From Candidatus Omnitrophota bacterium (GTDB taxonomy: Bacteria; Hinthialibacterota; Hinthialibacteria; Hinthialibacterales; Hinthialibacteraceae), in NCBI GenBank assembly GCA_013177805.1, contig JABLXU010000001.1:124001-188000 (forward strand): DNA of 64,000 bases. Direction: 5' to 3'. The notes beneath the pieces were generated by a model, which searched no databases, had not been told where the DNA came from, and saw nothing but the letters and a program-made list of their open reading frames with translations. The translations under genes were made by a program, and so were the position numbers. Below, one piece after another: positions 24,775 through 33,541 of this stretch; position 1 is the first letter of the stretch; each line of letters starts with the position of its first letter.

Positions 24775-27729
24775 ATGTTTGAGTGGATGAATCGGCACAA
24801 GAAAGACATCATGACCTACACCCTGTGGCTGGTCATACCATCCTTTATCGTGCTGTACGGCTACGGGGAATGCCAAAAACCCCAATTGATCCAATGGGCG
24901 GCCAACGTGAACGGAACCCAAATCACGGATCAGGAACTCGCCGTCCTGCGCGAAAACATCCAGCGCCAGTACCAGCAATTCGGCCAGGACCTGGATTACG
25001 AGGAACTGCAATCCCAGGCCTTGCGCCGCGCCATCGTCTCCGCCTTGAACGAACAAGTGGCCCGCGAACTCGGCTTGCACACCACGGATAGCGAAGTGTC
25101 CCGCTCCATCAAAGCGATGGAATATTTCAAGGACGAGGCCGGCAACTTCAGCCCGGCCCGTTTCCGCAACATCCTCCTGGCCAACAACATCCATCCCATC
25201 CAGTTCGAGGAAGAACAGCGGGACAACCTCACCCGGATGAAGGTCCAATCGTTTGTCGCTTCCTCCCTCTACCCTTCCGCCAGGGAACTGGAACGGATCA
25301 AAAACCAGGAAGAACAAAAAATTCTGGTCGAATACCTGGCCTTTGAACCCAGCCGCTATACCCAGGAAATTCAGGTGGACGCGGATAAACTGAAGGACTT
25401 CTTTGAAGGCCGCAAAAAACAATACGAGGTGCCCGAACAACGCCGTGTCGATTACGCGGTCTTCCAACCCGCATCCTTCATCGGCAGTGTCACCTTCAGT
25501 GAAATCCAATTGACCCGCTTTTTTGAAGAAAACCAGGAAAACTACCGCATTCCCGACAAGGTCCGCGTGGATTACCTGTCTTATACCGCCAAACAATTCG
25601 CGGATCAGGTGCCCGTCACGGAAGAGGAAATCCAAAAATACTACAACGACCATCTCGCTTCCTACCAGCATCCCGAAAAAATCCGGGTCCGCTACGTGGC
25701 TCAGCCCCTGGCGCCCTTGGCCGGCCAGGAATCCATCCCGGACGAGGCTATTCAGAAATACTACGAAGACCACCCGGCCCGCTTTCAGCATTCGGAAGAC
25801 CTGGCCCGGGCCAGCCACATCCTGCTGCGGGCTACACCGGAAGCGGCGGCCGGGGAACTGGAGTCTCTGAAAACCCGGATCCTGGCCATCCGCCAGGAGA
25901 TCGCCGACGGCAAGATCACCTTCGCCGACGCGGCCCGGAAATATTCCCAAGACGGCAGTGCTTCCCAAGGCGGCGATCTGGGTTTCTTCCCCCGCGGCCG
26001 CATGACCGCCGCGTTCGAAAAAGCGGCCTTTGAACTTCCCCTGGGGCAAATCTCCGAACCGGTTCAAACCGAATACGGGTTTCACCTGATCCTGGTCGAG
26101 GACCGCAAGGCCAAGGGGACCGATCCCCTGGAAGCGGTGACGGACGAAATCCGTGACACCCTCCAAAAACAAAACGCTTTCCAAAATTTTCAGGCCCGGA
26201 TGGCTTCAATCCGGTCCCTCGATGAACTCGCCGGGCAATATGAAATCCAGACCACCGATTGGTTCGCCCGCGGCGACGATATCCCCGGCATTCCCACCCG
26301 CGACCGGCTGATCTTCTCTTCCGCCGCTTTCCAGACCAACCCCGAAAAGCCGGTCCTGACCGCCGGCCGCGAATTCAACGAAAATCTCTACGTCATCGAA
26401 TTTTTGGAACGGCAACCCGCCACCCCCATGACCCTCGAGGAAGCCCGGAGCCAGGTGGTTCAGAAATTGAAAGAATCCAAAGCCGCCTCCCTCGCCGGTG
26501 AATTCGCCCAGGCTGACCTCGCCCGGATCCAAAAGGAATCCCTGAAACTCGAAGACATCGCCAAAGAACGCGGCCTGGAAATTCAAACGTCCGGCCTCTT
26601 CGGCCGCGAAGAAATGTATGTCCCCGGTTTCGGCCCCCGCCCCACGGAATTGCTCAGCACCGCGTTCACCTTGAATGTCGGTGAAACCGGCGGCCCCATC
26701 CACACCCAGGACGGCAGCCACCTCATCCGCCTGGTGGCCCGCGAGCCGGAACACCTCCCCGAACTGGCCGAAGTGCGGGACCGCGTGGTCAAGGACTATA
26801 TCCAATCCCGCGCGGAAGCCTTGGCCCGGGTGGAAGCCAACAATTTCGCTTACTTCGTAATCGACAATGCTCTGACCATTCCCGAAGCCGCCGCCAAGCA
26901 GAATATCGCCTGGGGAACCACACCGCTCTTCAAGGCCGGCGATCCTATCGAAGGCATCGGCCCGCAACCCTCTATCAGTTACGCGGCGTTTCAGCTGGAA
27001 AAAGCCGGAGAAGTCTCCCTCCCGATTCCTCTGACGCAGTCCCAACCGGCCAATCCGGCGGCGGCCGCGCCGGTGCAGGCGTACTACATTATGAAACTCA
27101 TGGAAATCAAGGAACCTTACATTCCCGATCTCGACGAAGTGCGCGAGAAGGTGGAAGAAGACTACCGCCTCTTTATGGCCGGCGGCTTAGCCATTCAATA
27201 CGCGGAACAAACCTTGCAAATGCTCCAGGACGCCCTCGCTTCCGCCCAGCCGGTCTCCGCTACCCAGACGCTTGAACTGAAACAATTTGAAGATTTGAAC
27301 AGCGAACGGCCCACCGGCAAGGGCGCTGTGTACCGCGGCCCCAGCGAGATCACGGGCAACGGATTTGTCCCGGGGATCGCCGGCCGGGCGTTGCCGTTCA
27401 CCAAAACCGCCCTCGCCCTCGAACCCGGGAAAATCTCCAGTGTCGTGAAGGTGTATCAGGAACGCTTAGATGAAAACAAACAGTGGGTCCGCGACCGCCT
27501 GACCGGGGCGTATATCCTTCAGGTATTGGGAAAAACCCCGCCGCCGGAAAAGCCCGTGACCGAGATCCCCAGTCTGCAGCAATTTGAACAACGTCTGAAA
27601 TCCGCCGCCTTTCAGGCTTGGATCGAAGAAGTCAGCGCCACGGCCCGCATTGAATACCACGCGGATACCATTTCCGCAAAGCCGCAACCGGCGGGGGAGA
27701 ATATCTCCGCGGCCACATCCGCCAGCTGA
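24775..27729 (+). CDS. Large membrane-anchored parvulin-type foldase (SurA/PpiD-like)
   Basis: The 984-residue protein has one N-terminal membrane helix (about 13-32) with a short cytoplasmic start, as in PpiD. A SurA_N-like region follows (about 40-200), and then a clear PpiC rotamase domain (about 343-445) with ASHILLRA, GGDLGFFPRG and YGFHLI. Residues 450-950 look like further degenerate parvulin-like and helical modules. It should assist folding of exported and outer-membrane proteins in the periplasm. It is over 300 residues longer than E. coli PpiD (623). GAGGAGG lies about 12 bp before the ATG. A hairpin follows the stop. Confidence 0.87.
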   Translation: MFEWMNRHKKDIMTYTLWLVIPSFIVLYGYGECQKPQLIQWAANVNGTQITDQELAVLRENIQRQYQQFGQDLDYEELQSQALRRAIVSALNEQVARELGLHTTDSEVSRSIKAMEYFKDEAGNFSPARFRNILLANNIHPIQFEEEQRDNLTRMKVQSFVASSLYPSARELERIKNQEEQKILVEYLAFEPSRYTQEIQVDADKLKDFFEGRKKQYEVPEQRRVDYAVFQPASFIGSVTFSEIQLTRFFEENQENYRIPDKVRVDYLSYTAKQFADQVPVTEEEIQKYYNDHLASYQHPEKIRVRYVAQPLAPLAGQESIPDEAIQKYYEDHPARFQHSEDLARASHILLRATPEAAAGELESLKTRILAIRQEIADGKITFADAARKYSQDGSASQGGDLGFFPRGRMTAAFEKAAFELPLGQISEPVQTEYGFHLILVEDRKAKGTDPLEAVTDEIRDTLQKQNAFQNFQARMASIRSLDELAGQYEIQTTDWFARGDDIPGIPTRDRLIFSSAAFQTNPEKPVLTAGREFNENLYVIEFLERQPATPMTLEEARSQVVQKLKESKAASLAGEFAQADLARIQKESLKLEDIAKERGLEIQTSGLFGREEMYVPGFGPRPTELLSTAFTLNVGETGGPIHTQDGSHLIRLVAREPEHLPELAEVRDRVVKDYIQSRAEALARVEANNFAYFVIDNALTIPEAAAKQNIAWGTTPLFKAGDPIEGIGPQPSISYAAFQLEKAGEVSLPIPLTQSQPANPAAAAPVQAYYIMKLMEIKEPYIPDLDEVREKVEEDYRLFMAGGLAIQYAEQTLQMLQDALASAQPVSATQTLELKQFEDLNSERPTGKGAVYRGPSEITGNGFVPGIAGRALPFTKTALALEPGKISSVVKVYQERLDENKQWVRDRLTGAYILQVLGKTPPPEKPVTEIPSLQQFEQRLKSAAFQAWIEEVSATARIEYHADTISAKPQPAGENISAATSAS

Positions 27730-27758
27730 ACCATTGTTTCCAACCGTTGATCAATCCG

Positions 27759-27789
27759 GGGTACCCATCTTCCCGCAGGGTGGGTACCC
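27759..27789 (+). terminator. Hairpin after the parvulin gene
   Basis: GGGTACCCA (27759-27767) and TGGGTACCC (27781-27789) form a 9-bp stem with a 13-nt loop, followed by only three T. It sits between the parvulin stop and the next gene's ribosome site. It may be a weak terminator or a processing site. Confidence 0.45.
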
Positions 27790-27810
27790 TTTGAATGAGG
27801 ATGAATCTCC

Positions 27811-30800
27811 ATGGGGAATACCATCGTTCCTCCCCGGCTGCTCCTCATGGCGGCCTTGACTTGGCTGGGATGGGCCGGTTCCTCCGGCTCCCTGGCGCAA
27901 ACGGACGCGCTGATGGCCGGTTTTCCCACGAAAGCCGGCGTGGTGGTCCTGGATGCCCAGGGGATTCCTCAAGGCCTGTATCCCGTCCCCGGAACTCCTA
28001 CCGACGTGGCGGTCCTTCCCGCGCAGGCCCATTTTGCGGTGACTACGCTCTCCGGCGATTTCCTCATTTACTCCGGCGACGGCACTCAGGTATTCAAATC
28101 TTCCTTCGAGCCGCTCCACGATGTCGATGTTCTGGATATGGAGCCCGGCCTCTTCCTCCTGACCTCCCGCCCGGGCCAACGGGTTTTTTTGTATAACCGG
28201 GAAACCGGTTCGCACGAGAACGTGCCCTACTCCTTCCAAGGTCCTGTGGACGCGGATTGGCTGCCGAATGGCAACTTTCTCGTCTGTGACGCCCAGGCCG
28301 GCTCCGTCCTCGAAATCACCCGCGACGGCCAAGTGATCTGGAGTTTCGAGCAGGGCCTCACGCAGCCCATGGATGCCCTGCGCCTCCCCAACGGAAACAC
28401 TCTCATCTCCGACTTCGACAACCACCGCGTTCTCGATGTCCAGCCCTCCGGCCAAATCGCGCGCGAATACCGGGGATTCAACCACCCCGTGAAACTCACC
28501 GCGCTGCCCTCCGGATCGATCCTCATCGCCGATGGCGACCATCAACGAATCCAGGAACTGACTCCCGGCGGCGAACTCAAGGTCTTCCGCCAGCAACTGA
28601 ATTTCATTCAGGCCGTGGAGTTTTTTCATGAAGCCAATCTGTACTTGTGCCTCGTGCAAGATAAGTTTCCCCCGCCCTCCGAAATCATCTCCTCCAGGCA
28701 ACCGGCGGTTCAGCCCCCCGCCGCCTCCTGGGCCGGATCTTCGCTCTGGAACGCGTACGGGGGACTGCTGGCGGCAGGATTGGCTTGGTGGTTGAGTTTA
28801 CGCCGCCCTCCGGGAAGCCGGATCGCCCGCGCCTTGGTGACGGCGGCCTACGGACTGGCGTTCGGAATCACCTATCATGCCCATGCCCTTGCCGCCGCGG
28901 CGCCCGGCCACCGGCCGGGATGGCCTTTCTGGCTCGGTTGCGTCCTGCTGCTCCTGTTCACCTTCCGGCACGCGGCGGACGCCTATCTTTCCCGGGAACG
29001 TTGGCCGTCCGCAGACGGGATCCATCTTTTCCCCTTCACCAAGCGCCAAACGCTCCTCTTGATTATCATTCCCTTGATCCCGCTATTCTGCCAGTATTTC
29101 CACATCCGGGGATTTGCGGGAGGCGGCCCTTGGCCCTGGTATTGGCCCATGGTGGCCTGGGGCATCTCGCTGGCCTTTCTGTTTCGCTGCCTTCCCCGTC
29201 CCGGAAACCAAGGCTGTTTCGAATCCGGCCTGCTGCGGATCGGGCCGTTGACCTTCGCGCTGCCGGTTTCGTTTCAGCGGGAACCATCCAAGGATCTTGA
29301 AAACGGAAATCCCGATTCCCCTGACGCGGCGCCAATCTCCGATTCTTCCTCCCGGATGGCGGAGTACCGGACGGCGGAGTATTGGGGCAACACGGCCGTA
29401 GCGCTCATCGTGCTGCTGGGCGCGTGCCTGTACACCATCGGCTCCCCATCCATTCCCACCGATGTGCACGGTGACGAAGGCGAAGTCGCCCTGCAGGCGA
29501 TGCGCATCCGGGACGCGGGCAATTGGAACTTCTTCGACCTGGGGTGGTACCAGATCCCCTGCCTGTTTTATCTCATCCCCTCATGGGGCATGTGGTTGTT
29601 TGGTGACAATTTGTTCGGCGTGCGCCTGACGGGCGCGCTGATTTCTCTGGCCGCCATCCCCGTGTTTTATCTCCTGGCCCGGCGGTTCCTGCGGCCCGCC
29701 CCGGCCGTGCTGGCGGTCTTTTTGTTCACGGTTTCTTCCTACATGGTGCATTTTTCCCGGATCGGCATCGGGTACAATCAGACCACGCTGTTCACCGTGG
29801 CCGTCCTCTATTGCCTGGCGCGAGGCTTGCAAGACGGAGACGGCCGGTTTCTCGGGTACGCGGGGGTGCTTGCCGCCGTGGGGGAACTCTCGTATCAGGC
29901 CACCAAACTGCTGACACCGCTGGTTTTATCTTCATTGATTCTATTGGGGTTGACGCGCGCCCTCCGCTTCCGTTCGCTGCTGACCGGCGCCTTCGCGTAC
30001 CTTCTGGCCTTTTGGGTGGGCGTATCGCCTCTGGCTGGCACCTACCTCGCGTCGCCGTCGGCTTCGGTCTCCCGCGCGCAAAGTGTGAGCATCTTCTCCT
30101 CCAGCGGCCGGGAGCTGATCAAGCGGGATTACCCCGCCGATATCACGTTTTCCGATATGTTGTGGTGGCAGTTCGAGCGCAGCCTGCTCGCGCCCATCAC
30201 ATTCGAAGACCTCAGCCCCTACCTGATCAACAGCAGCCAGGGCGGCATGCTCGATCCCATCCCCGCCGTGTTGTTTATGGTGGGTTTCCTGATGCTGTTC
30301 ACGATGCTTCGCCATCCGGCGGCCCGCCTGCTGATTTATTGGAGCACGGCTACGGTGATCACGGGCAGCGCCCTGACCGATCATGCCCCCGCTTATCAGC
30401 GCCTGGTGGGCCTCATCCCCCTGCTCATCCTGATCGCCGCCCCGGTGCTTCACGGAGGAGTGAGCCACCTCAGTGGAGTCTGGCAATGGTCCGAACGCGC
30501 CCGCGCCGGATTTACGGCCCTGGTCCTGGCGCTGATCCTCATCCTGGGCATGCACCGCTATTTTCATCAGATCCAGGCCAAGCCCCAGCTGCTGGACGAA
30601 TGGACCCGCATCGCCCGCTACCTCCATGACGCGGGACCTACCCAGTACACCTATTTCTTCGGCCCGCCTCATCTGTATTTCCACTATGGAACCATCCAGT
30701 TCCTGGCTCCCCAGGCCCAGGGCAAGGACGTCTTGGAGCCGGAGCAATTTCTCAAGACGAAGATTCTCCGCCGCGGCCCGGTGTGCTTCCTGTTCGTCCG

Positions 30801-30915
30801 CTCGAACCGCAAGTACTTGAACCAAGTCCGCCAGCAGTATCCCGGCGGCCGCGAGGAACACCACTACAACGCGGAAGGCGCTGCCCCGTTCTCGACATAT
30901 GTGGTGGATTTGTGA
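27811..30915 (+). CDS. Beta-propeller / GT39-type membrane glycosyltransferase fusion
   Basis: The 1034-residue protein has a signal-like N-terminus (about 8-30), then NHL/arylsulfotransferase-like propeller repeats (about 35-285, such as DADWLPNGNFLVCDAQ and ALRLPNGNTLISDFDNHR). A first helix bundle (about 310-465) is followed by a linker of about 60 residues. From about 530 on lies a second multi-helix region with GT39/ArnT features: DVHGDEGEVAL at 551-561 in the first outer loop, with the acidic pair expected for catalysis, then at least eight helices. GT39 enzymes move sugars from polyprenyl phosphate to proteins or lipids in the periplasm. The propeller fused in front is unusual and may select the acceptor. 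Confidence 0.75.
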   Translation: MGNTIVPPRLLLMAALTWLGWAGSSGSLAQTDALMAGFPTKAGVVVLDAQGIPQGLYPVPGTPTDVAVLPAQAHFAVTTLSGDFLIYSGDGTQVFKSSFEPLHDVDVLDMEPGLFLLTSRPGQRVFLYNRETGSHENVPYSFQGPVDADWLPNGNFLVCDAQAGSVLEITRDGQVIWSFEQGLTQPMDALRLPNGNTLISDFDNHRVLDVQPSGQIAREYRGFNHPVKLTALPSGSILIADGDHQRIQELTPGGELKVFRQQLNFIQAVEFFHEANLYLCLVQDKFPPPSEIISSRQPAVQPPAASWAGSSLWNAYGGLLAAGLAWWLSLRRPPGSRIARALVTAAYGLAFGITYHAHALAAAAPGHRPGWPFWLGCVLLLLFTFRHAADAYLSRERWPSADGIHLFPFTKRQTLLLIIIPLIPLFCQYFHIRGFAGGGPWPWYWPMVAWGISLAFLFRCLPRPGNQGCFESGLLRIGPLTFALPVSFQREPSKDLENGNPDSPDAAPISDSSSRMAEYRTAEYWGNTAVALIVLLGACLYTIGSPSIPTDVHGDEGEVALQAMRIRDAGNWNFFDLGWYQIPCLFYLIPSWGMWLFGDNLFGVRLTGALISLAAIPVFYLLARRFLRPAPAVLAVFLFTVSSYMVHFSRIGIGYNQTTLFTVAVLYCLARGLQDGDGRFLGYAGVLAAVGELSYQATKLLTPLVLSSLILLGLTRALRFRSLLTGAFAYLLAFWVGVSPLAGTYLASPSASVSRAQSVSIFSSSGRELIKRDYPADITFSDMLWWQFERSLLAPITFEDLSPYLINSSQGGMLDPIPAVLFMVGFLMLFTMLRHPAARLLIYWSTATVITGSALTDHAPAYQRLVGLIPLLILIAAPVLHGGVSHLSGVWQWSERARAGFTALVLALILILGMHRYFHQIQAKPQLLDEWTRIARYLHDAGPTQYTYFFGPPHLYFHYGTIQFLAPQAQGKDVLEPEQFLKTKILRRGPVCFLFVRSNRKYLNQVRQQYPGGREEHHYNAEGAAPFSTYVVDL

Positions 30916-31028
30916 CCGGAGGGAAAGAGTGGATCTGGTGAAAAATATTTCATCCCCTGAATGTGTACTTTATGGCATTCGGGTTCGGCTGCCCGTCGAC
31001 CGGGTTGGCCGGGTAGATCAAAGCCTTA

Positions 31029-31070
31029 TTCCCTCTCCCTCTGGGAGAGGGCGAGGGTGAGGGAATTTTT
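31029..31070 (-). repeat. Dispersed CCCTCACCC-type palindromic repeat, copy 1
   Basis: The core CCCTCTCCC-TCT-GGGAGAGGG is a 9-bp hairpin (31031-31051), flanked by GAGGGTGAGGGAATTTTT. On the minus strand it reads in the same orientation as the copies at 36278 and 51831. It lies in the gap between the GT39 fusion gene and the leuA terminator, where it could also end plus-strand transcription because T5 follows. Confidence 0.8.
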
Positions 31071-31138
31071 ATAGAGGGACCTTCGTGTCCGCTCCGGTTG
31101 CCCGGTTTTCATCCAAGTAAACAAAAAACCCCCTGAAC

Positions 31139-31175
31139 AAAAATCCCGGGGGCATCCATCGCGAATGCCCCCGGG
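31139..31175 (-). terminator. Intrinsic terminator of leuA
   Basis: Arms CCCGGGGGCAT (31145-31155) and ATGCCCCCGGG (31165-31175) form a perfect 11-bp stem with a 9-nt loop. On the minus strand it is followed by ATTTTTG. It lies about 30 bp past the leuA stop. Confidence 0.9.
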
Positions 31176-31206
31176 CTGTGATTCATTCCCGTATTGGGGT
31201 GGGAAA

Positions 31207-32751
31207 TCACACCGACGGCGTGACCTCTTTCGCCCGCTCGGCGGCCGTGCATAGCCGGTTGACCGCGTTGAGAAACGCTTTCACGCTGGCCCGGATCACG
31301 TCCGTGTCCGTCCCGCGGCCCACTGCTTCCTGGTTGTCTTTCTTGAGCACCACCCGCGCGGAGCCTTGCGCGTCCGTCCCCACCGTGATCGCCCCGACGT
31401 GGTAATCCACCAGTACCGCGTCCTGCATGCCGGTCAGCTGCTTGATGATCGAAAACGCGGCGTCCAGCGCACCGTCTCCCGTCCCGCTGCCTTCCAGCGA
31501 GTCCCCGTTGGCCTGGATGCGCACGGTCGCGGAGGGTTTCATGTCCGGCCCGATCTTGATGAACAAGTCCTGCAGCACGAACCGCGCCTGCTCGACGCTC
31601 CGGGTCTGCTCGTCCACGATGGCGATCAGGTCTTCGTCAAAGACGGTCTTCTTGCGGTCGGCCAGTTCCTTGAAGGCGCTGAAGGCATTCTCCAACGCCT
31701 GCCCTTCCAGGGTGACGCCCAGTTCCGAGAGCCGCGAAACGAACGCGTGCCGCCCCGAGTGCTTCCCCAGCACCATCGAACTGCCCGTCCACCCCACGGT
31801 GGACGGCCGCATGATCTCGTAGGTCGTCCGCTCCTTGAGCACCCCGTCCTGGTGAATGCCCGCCTCGTGCGCGAAAGCGTTCGCTCCCACAATGGCCTTG
31901 TTCGGCTGCACCGCGATCCCCGTAAAGCGCGTCAGCATCCGGCTGGCGGGATAAATCTGTTCCGTGTTGACGTCCGTGTGGAAGGGGAAGAAATCCTGCC
32001 GGGTCTTGATGTTCATCACGATCTCTTCCAGCGAGGCATTGCCCGCCCGCTCGCCGATCCCGTTGATGGTGCATTCCACCTGCCGCGCCCCGTGGCGGAT
32101 GGCCGCCAGCGAATTGGCCACCGCCAGGCCCAGGTCGTTGTGGCAGTGCACGCTGATGATGGCCTGGGTAACATTGGGGACCTTCTCGAAGATGTACGCG
32201 ATGAGATCGCCGAATTCCCACGGATTGGAATACCCCACCGTGTCGGGGATGTTAATGGTCGTAGCCCCCGCGTCGATCGCCGCCTCCACCACTTCGCAAA
32301 TATACTCCCGCTCCGTGCGCGCGGCGTCTTCCGTCGAAAACTCCACGTTGTCCGTGTATTTCCGGGCGTGCCGGACGGCCTGCACCGCCAGATCCCGCAC
32401 TTCTTTGCGGGTTTTCTTGAGCTTCTTCTCCATGTGCACTTGGCTGGTGGCAATGAAGGTGTGGATGCGCGGCCGTTTGGAATACTGCACCGCTTCCCAG
32501 CAGCGGTCGATATCCTTCTCCAGCGCCCGCGCCAAGCCGCAGATTTGCGGTCCCTCCACCTGCTGAGCGATCGCCTTCACGGATTCAAAATCGCCGGGCG
32601 ATGAAATCGGGAACCCGGCTTCGATGATATCCACGTTCAGCCGCTTCAGCTGCTGGGCAAACTCGATTTTTTCCTGGATGTTCATGCTAAAACCGGGGGA
32701 TTGTTCCCCGTCCCGCAGCGTCGTATCGAAGATTATGATTTTTTCACTCAT
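31207..32751 (-). CDS. leuA: 2-isopropylmalate synthase
   Basis: The 514-residue protein shows the HMGL-like TIM barrel with DTTLRDGEQSPG at the start and HCHNDLGLAVANS and NGIGERAGN further on, followed by the C-terminal LeuA dimer domain that binds leucine. It condenses acetyl-CoA with 2-oxoisovalerate, the first committed step of leucine synthesis. Citramalate synthase is a possible alternative, but length, motifs and the leucine-type T-box favour LeuA. The gene stands alone between its own T-box leader and terminator; leuBCD are not in the window. Expression should rise when charged tRNA-Leu falls. Confidence 0.94.
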   Translation of the reverse strand: MSEKIIIFDTTLRDGEQSPGFSMNIQEKIEFAQQLKRLNVDIIEAGFPISSPGDFESVKAIAQQVEGPQICGLARALEKDIDRCWEAVQYSKRPRIHTFIATSQVHMEKKLKKTRKEVRDLAVQAVRHARKYTDNVEFSTEDAARTEREYICEVVEAAIDAGATTINIPDTVGYSNPWEFGDLIAYIFEKVPNVTQAIISVHCHNDLGLAVANSLAAIRHGARQVECTINGIGERAGNASLEEIVMNIKTRQDFFPFHTDVNTEQIYPASRMLTRFTGIAVQPNKAIVGANAFAHEAGIHQDGVLKERTTYEIMRPSTVGWTGSSMVLGKHSGRHAFVSRLSELGVTLEGQALENAFSAFKELADRKKTVFDEDLIAIVDEQTRSVEQARFVLQDLFIKIGPDMKPSATVRIQANGDSLEGSGTGDGALDAAFSIIKQLTGMQDAVLVDYHVGAITVGTDAQGSARVVLKKDNQEAVGRGTDTDVIRASVKAFLNAVNRLCTAAERAKEVTPSV

Positions 32752-32965
32752 GATTGAATTTCTCCGTTCTGGCCAGGCGGTGGTCCGTGCCCCGCGCCGG
32801 CGGATAGGGTATGCTTGGCGTTCTCATGCGGTATTTCAGCTTCCGGCCCAAGTCACAAAGGTCACTCAGGTCGCTTTCTTCGCTGCCTAAACCCAACACG
32901 GTCACCACCTCCTTCCGGATCGAAGAACAATTGGACGGCCGGCCGCGCCGGTATTCCAATTCGGT

Positions 32966-33241
32966 AAAAAAACAAAAACCCCGTCCCGTGTCAGGGACGA
33001 GGTTCATTTTCGGTCTCCTCGTGGTACCACCCTGCTTCGGCGGCCGCTTGCGCCGCCCTCGTTTCCGCGATGTCACGGTCGCGTCCCGGCCTCAACTACC
33101 ACCCGGATCTCCGGGCTTCGCGGAGGCGACTCCGAGGCGAGTTCAACGTGCGCGGAAACCGGTTCGCACCACCCACCGGCTCTCTCCATCCCGGCGCAAC
33201 GCTTACTACTCCTCTTCACCGTCTTTATTGGCCTATGTTCT
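32966..33241 (-). promoter_or_regulatory. T-box leader of leuA, specifier CUC (Leu)
   Basis: On the minus strand the conserved T-box sequence AGGGTGGTACCACG lies at 33033-33020. It is followed by a terminator with arms CCTCGTCCC/GGGACGGGG (33002-32994 and 32987-32979) and a T-rich run to 32966. Upstream lie stem I elements (GAGTAGTAAGCG, then a GGTGGTGCGAACCGG-like distal part) and GTTGAACTCG. Within it, CTC at 33141-33139 follows GAA and fits the specifier position for leucine. Uncharged tRNA-Leu would pair with the specifier and the T-box bulge and stabilise the antiterminator. The stem I fold was read by eye. Confidence 0.9.
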
Positions 33242-33247
33242 GAGGGG

Positions 33248-33275
33248 ATTATAGTCCTCCTTCCCAAACTGTCAA
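33248..33275 (-). promoter_or_regulatory. Sigma-70 promoter of the leuA T-box transcript
   Basis: On the minus strand a consensus TTGACA (33275-33270) and a consensus TATAAT (33253-33248) are 16 bp apart. Transcription would start near 33241, directly before the T-box stem I region. This is the best promoter match found in the window. Confidence 0.88.
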
Positions 33276-33541
33276 CTCAAGATCCGTAAGAAATTCGGCT
33301 CAGCCGGCCCGGGTGCACTTTTTTCCGGTCATCGATCCTCATTCCTTCGTAACGACCGATGAAAACCTCACCCAAAATTCTCTTCCTCTGGGAGAAGTTC
33401 AAAGTGAGCGTAGTCTTGAATTGATGTAAGATATCCATCCTCTGCCATGGAGCAACCCGTGATTCAGATAGAGGTCCCTTGTCCGTCCTGTCCGTGAATG
33501 GTATGAAATCAATGCGCCCAATCTACTTGGAGGATAACAAC

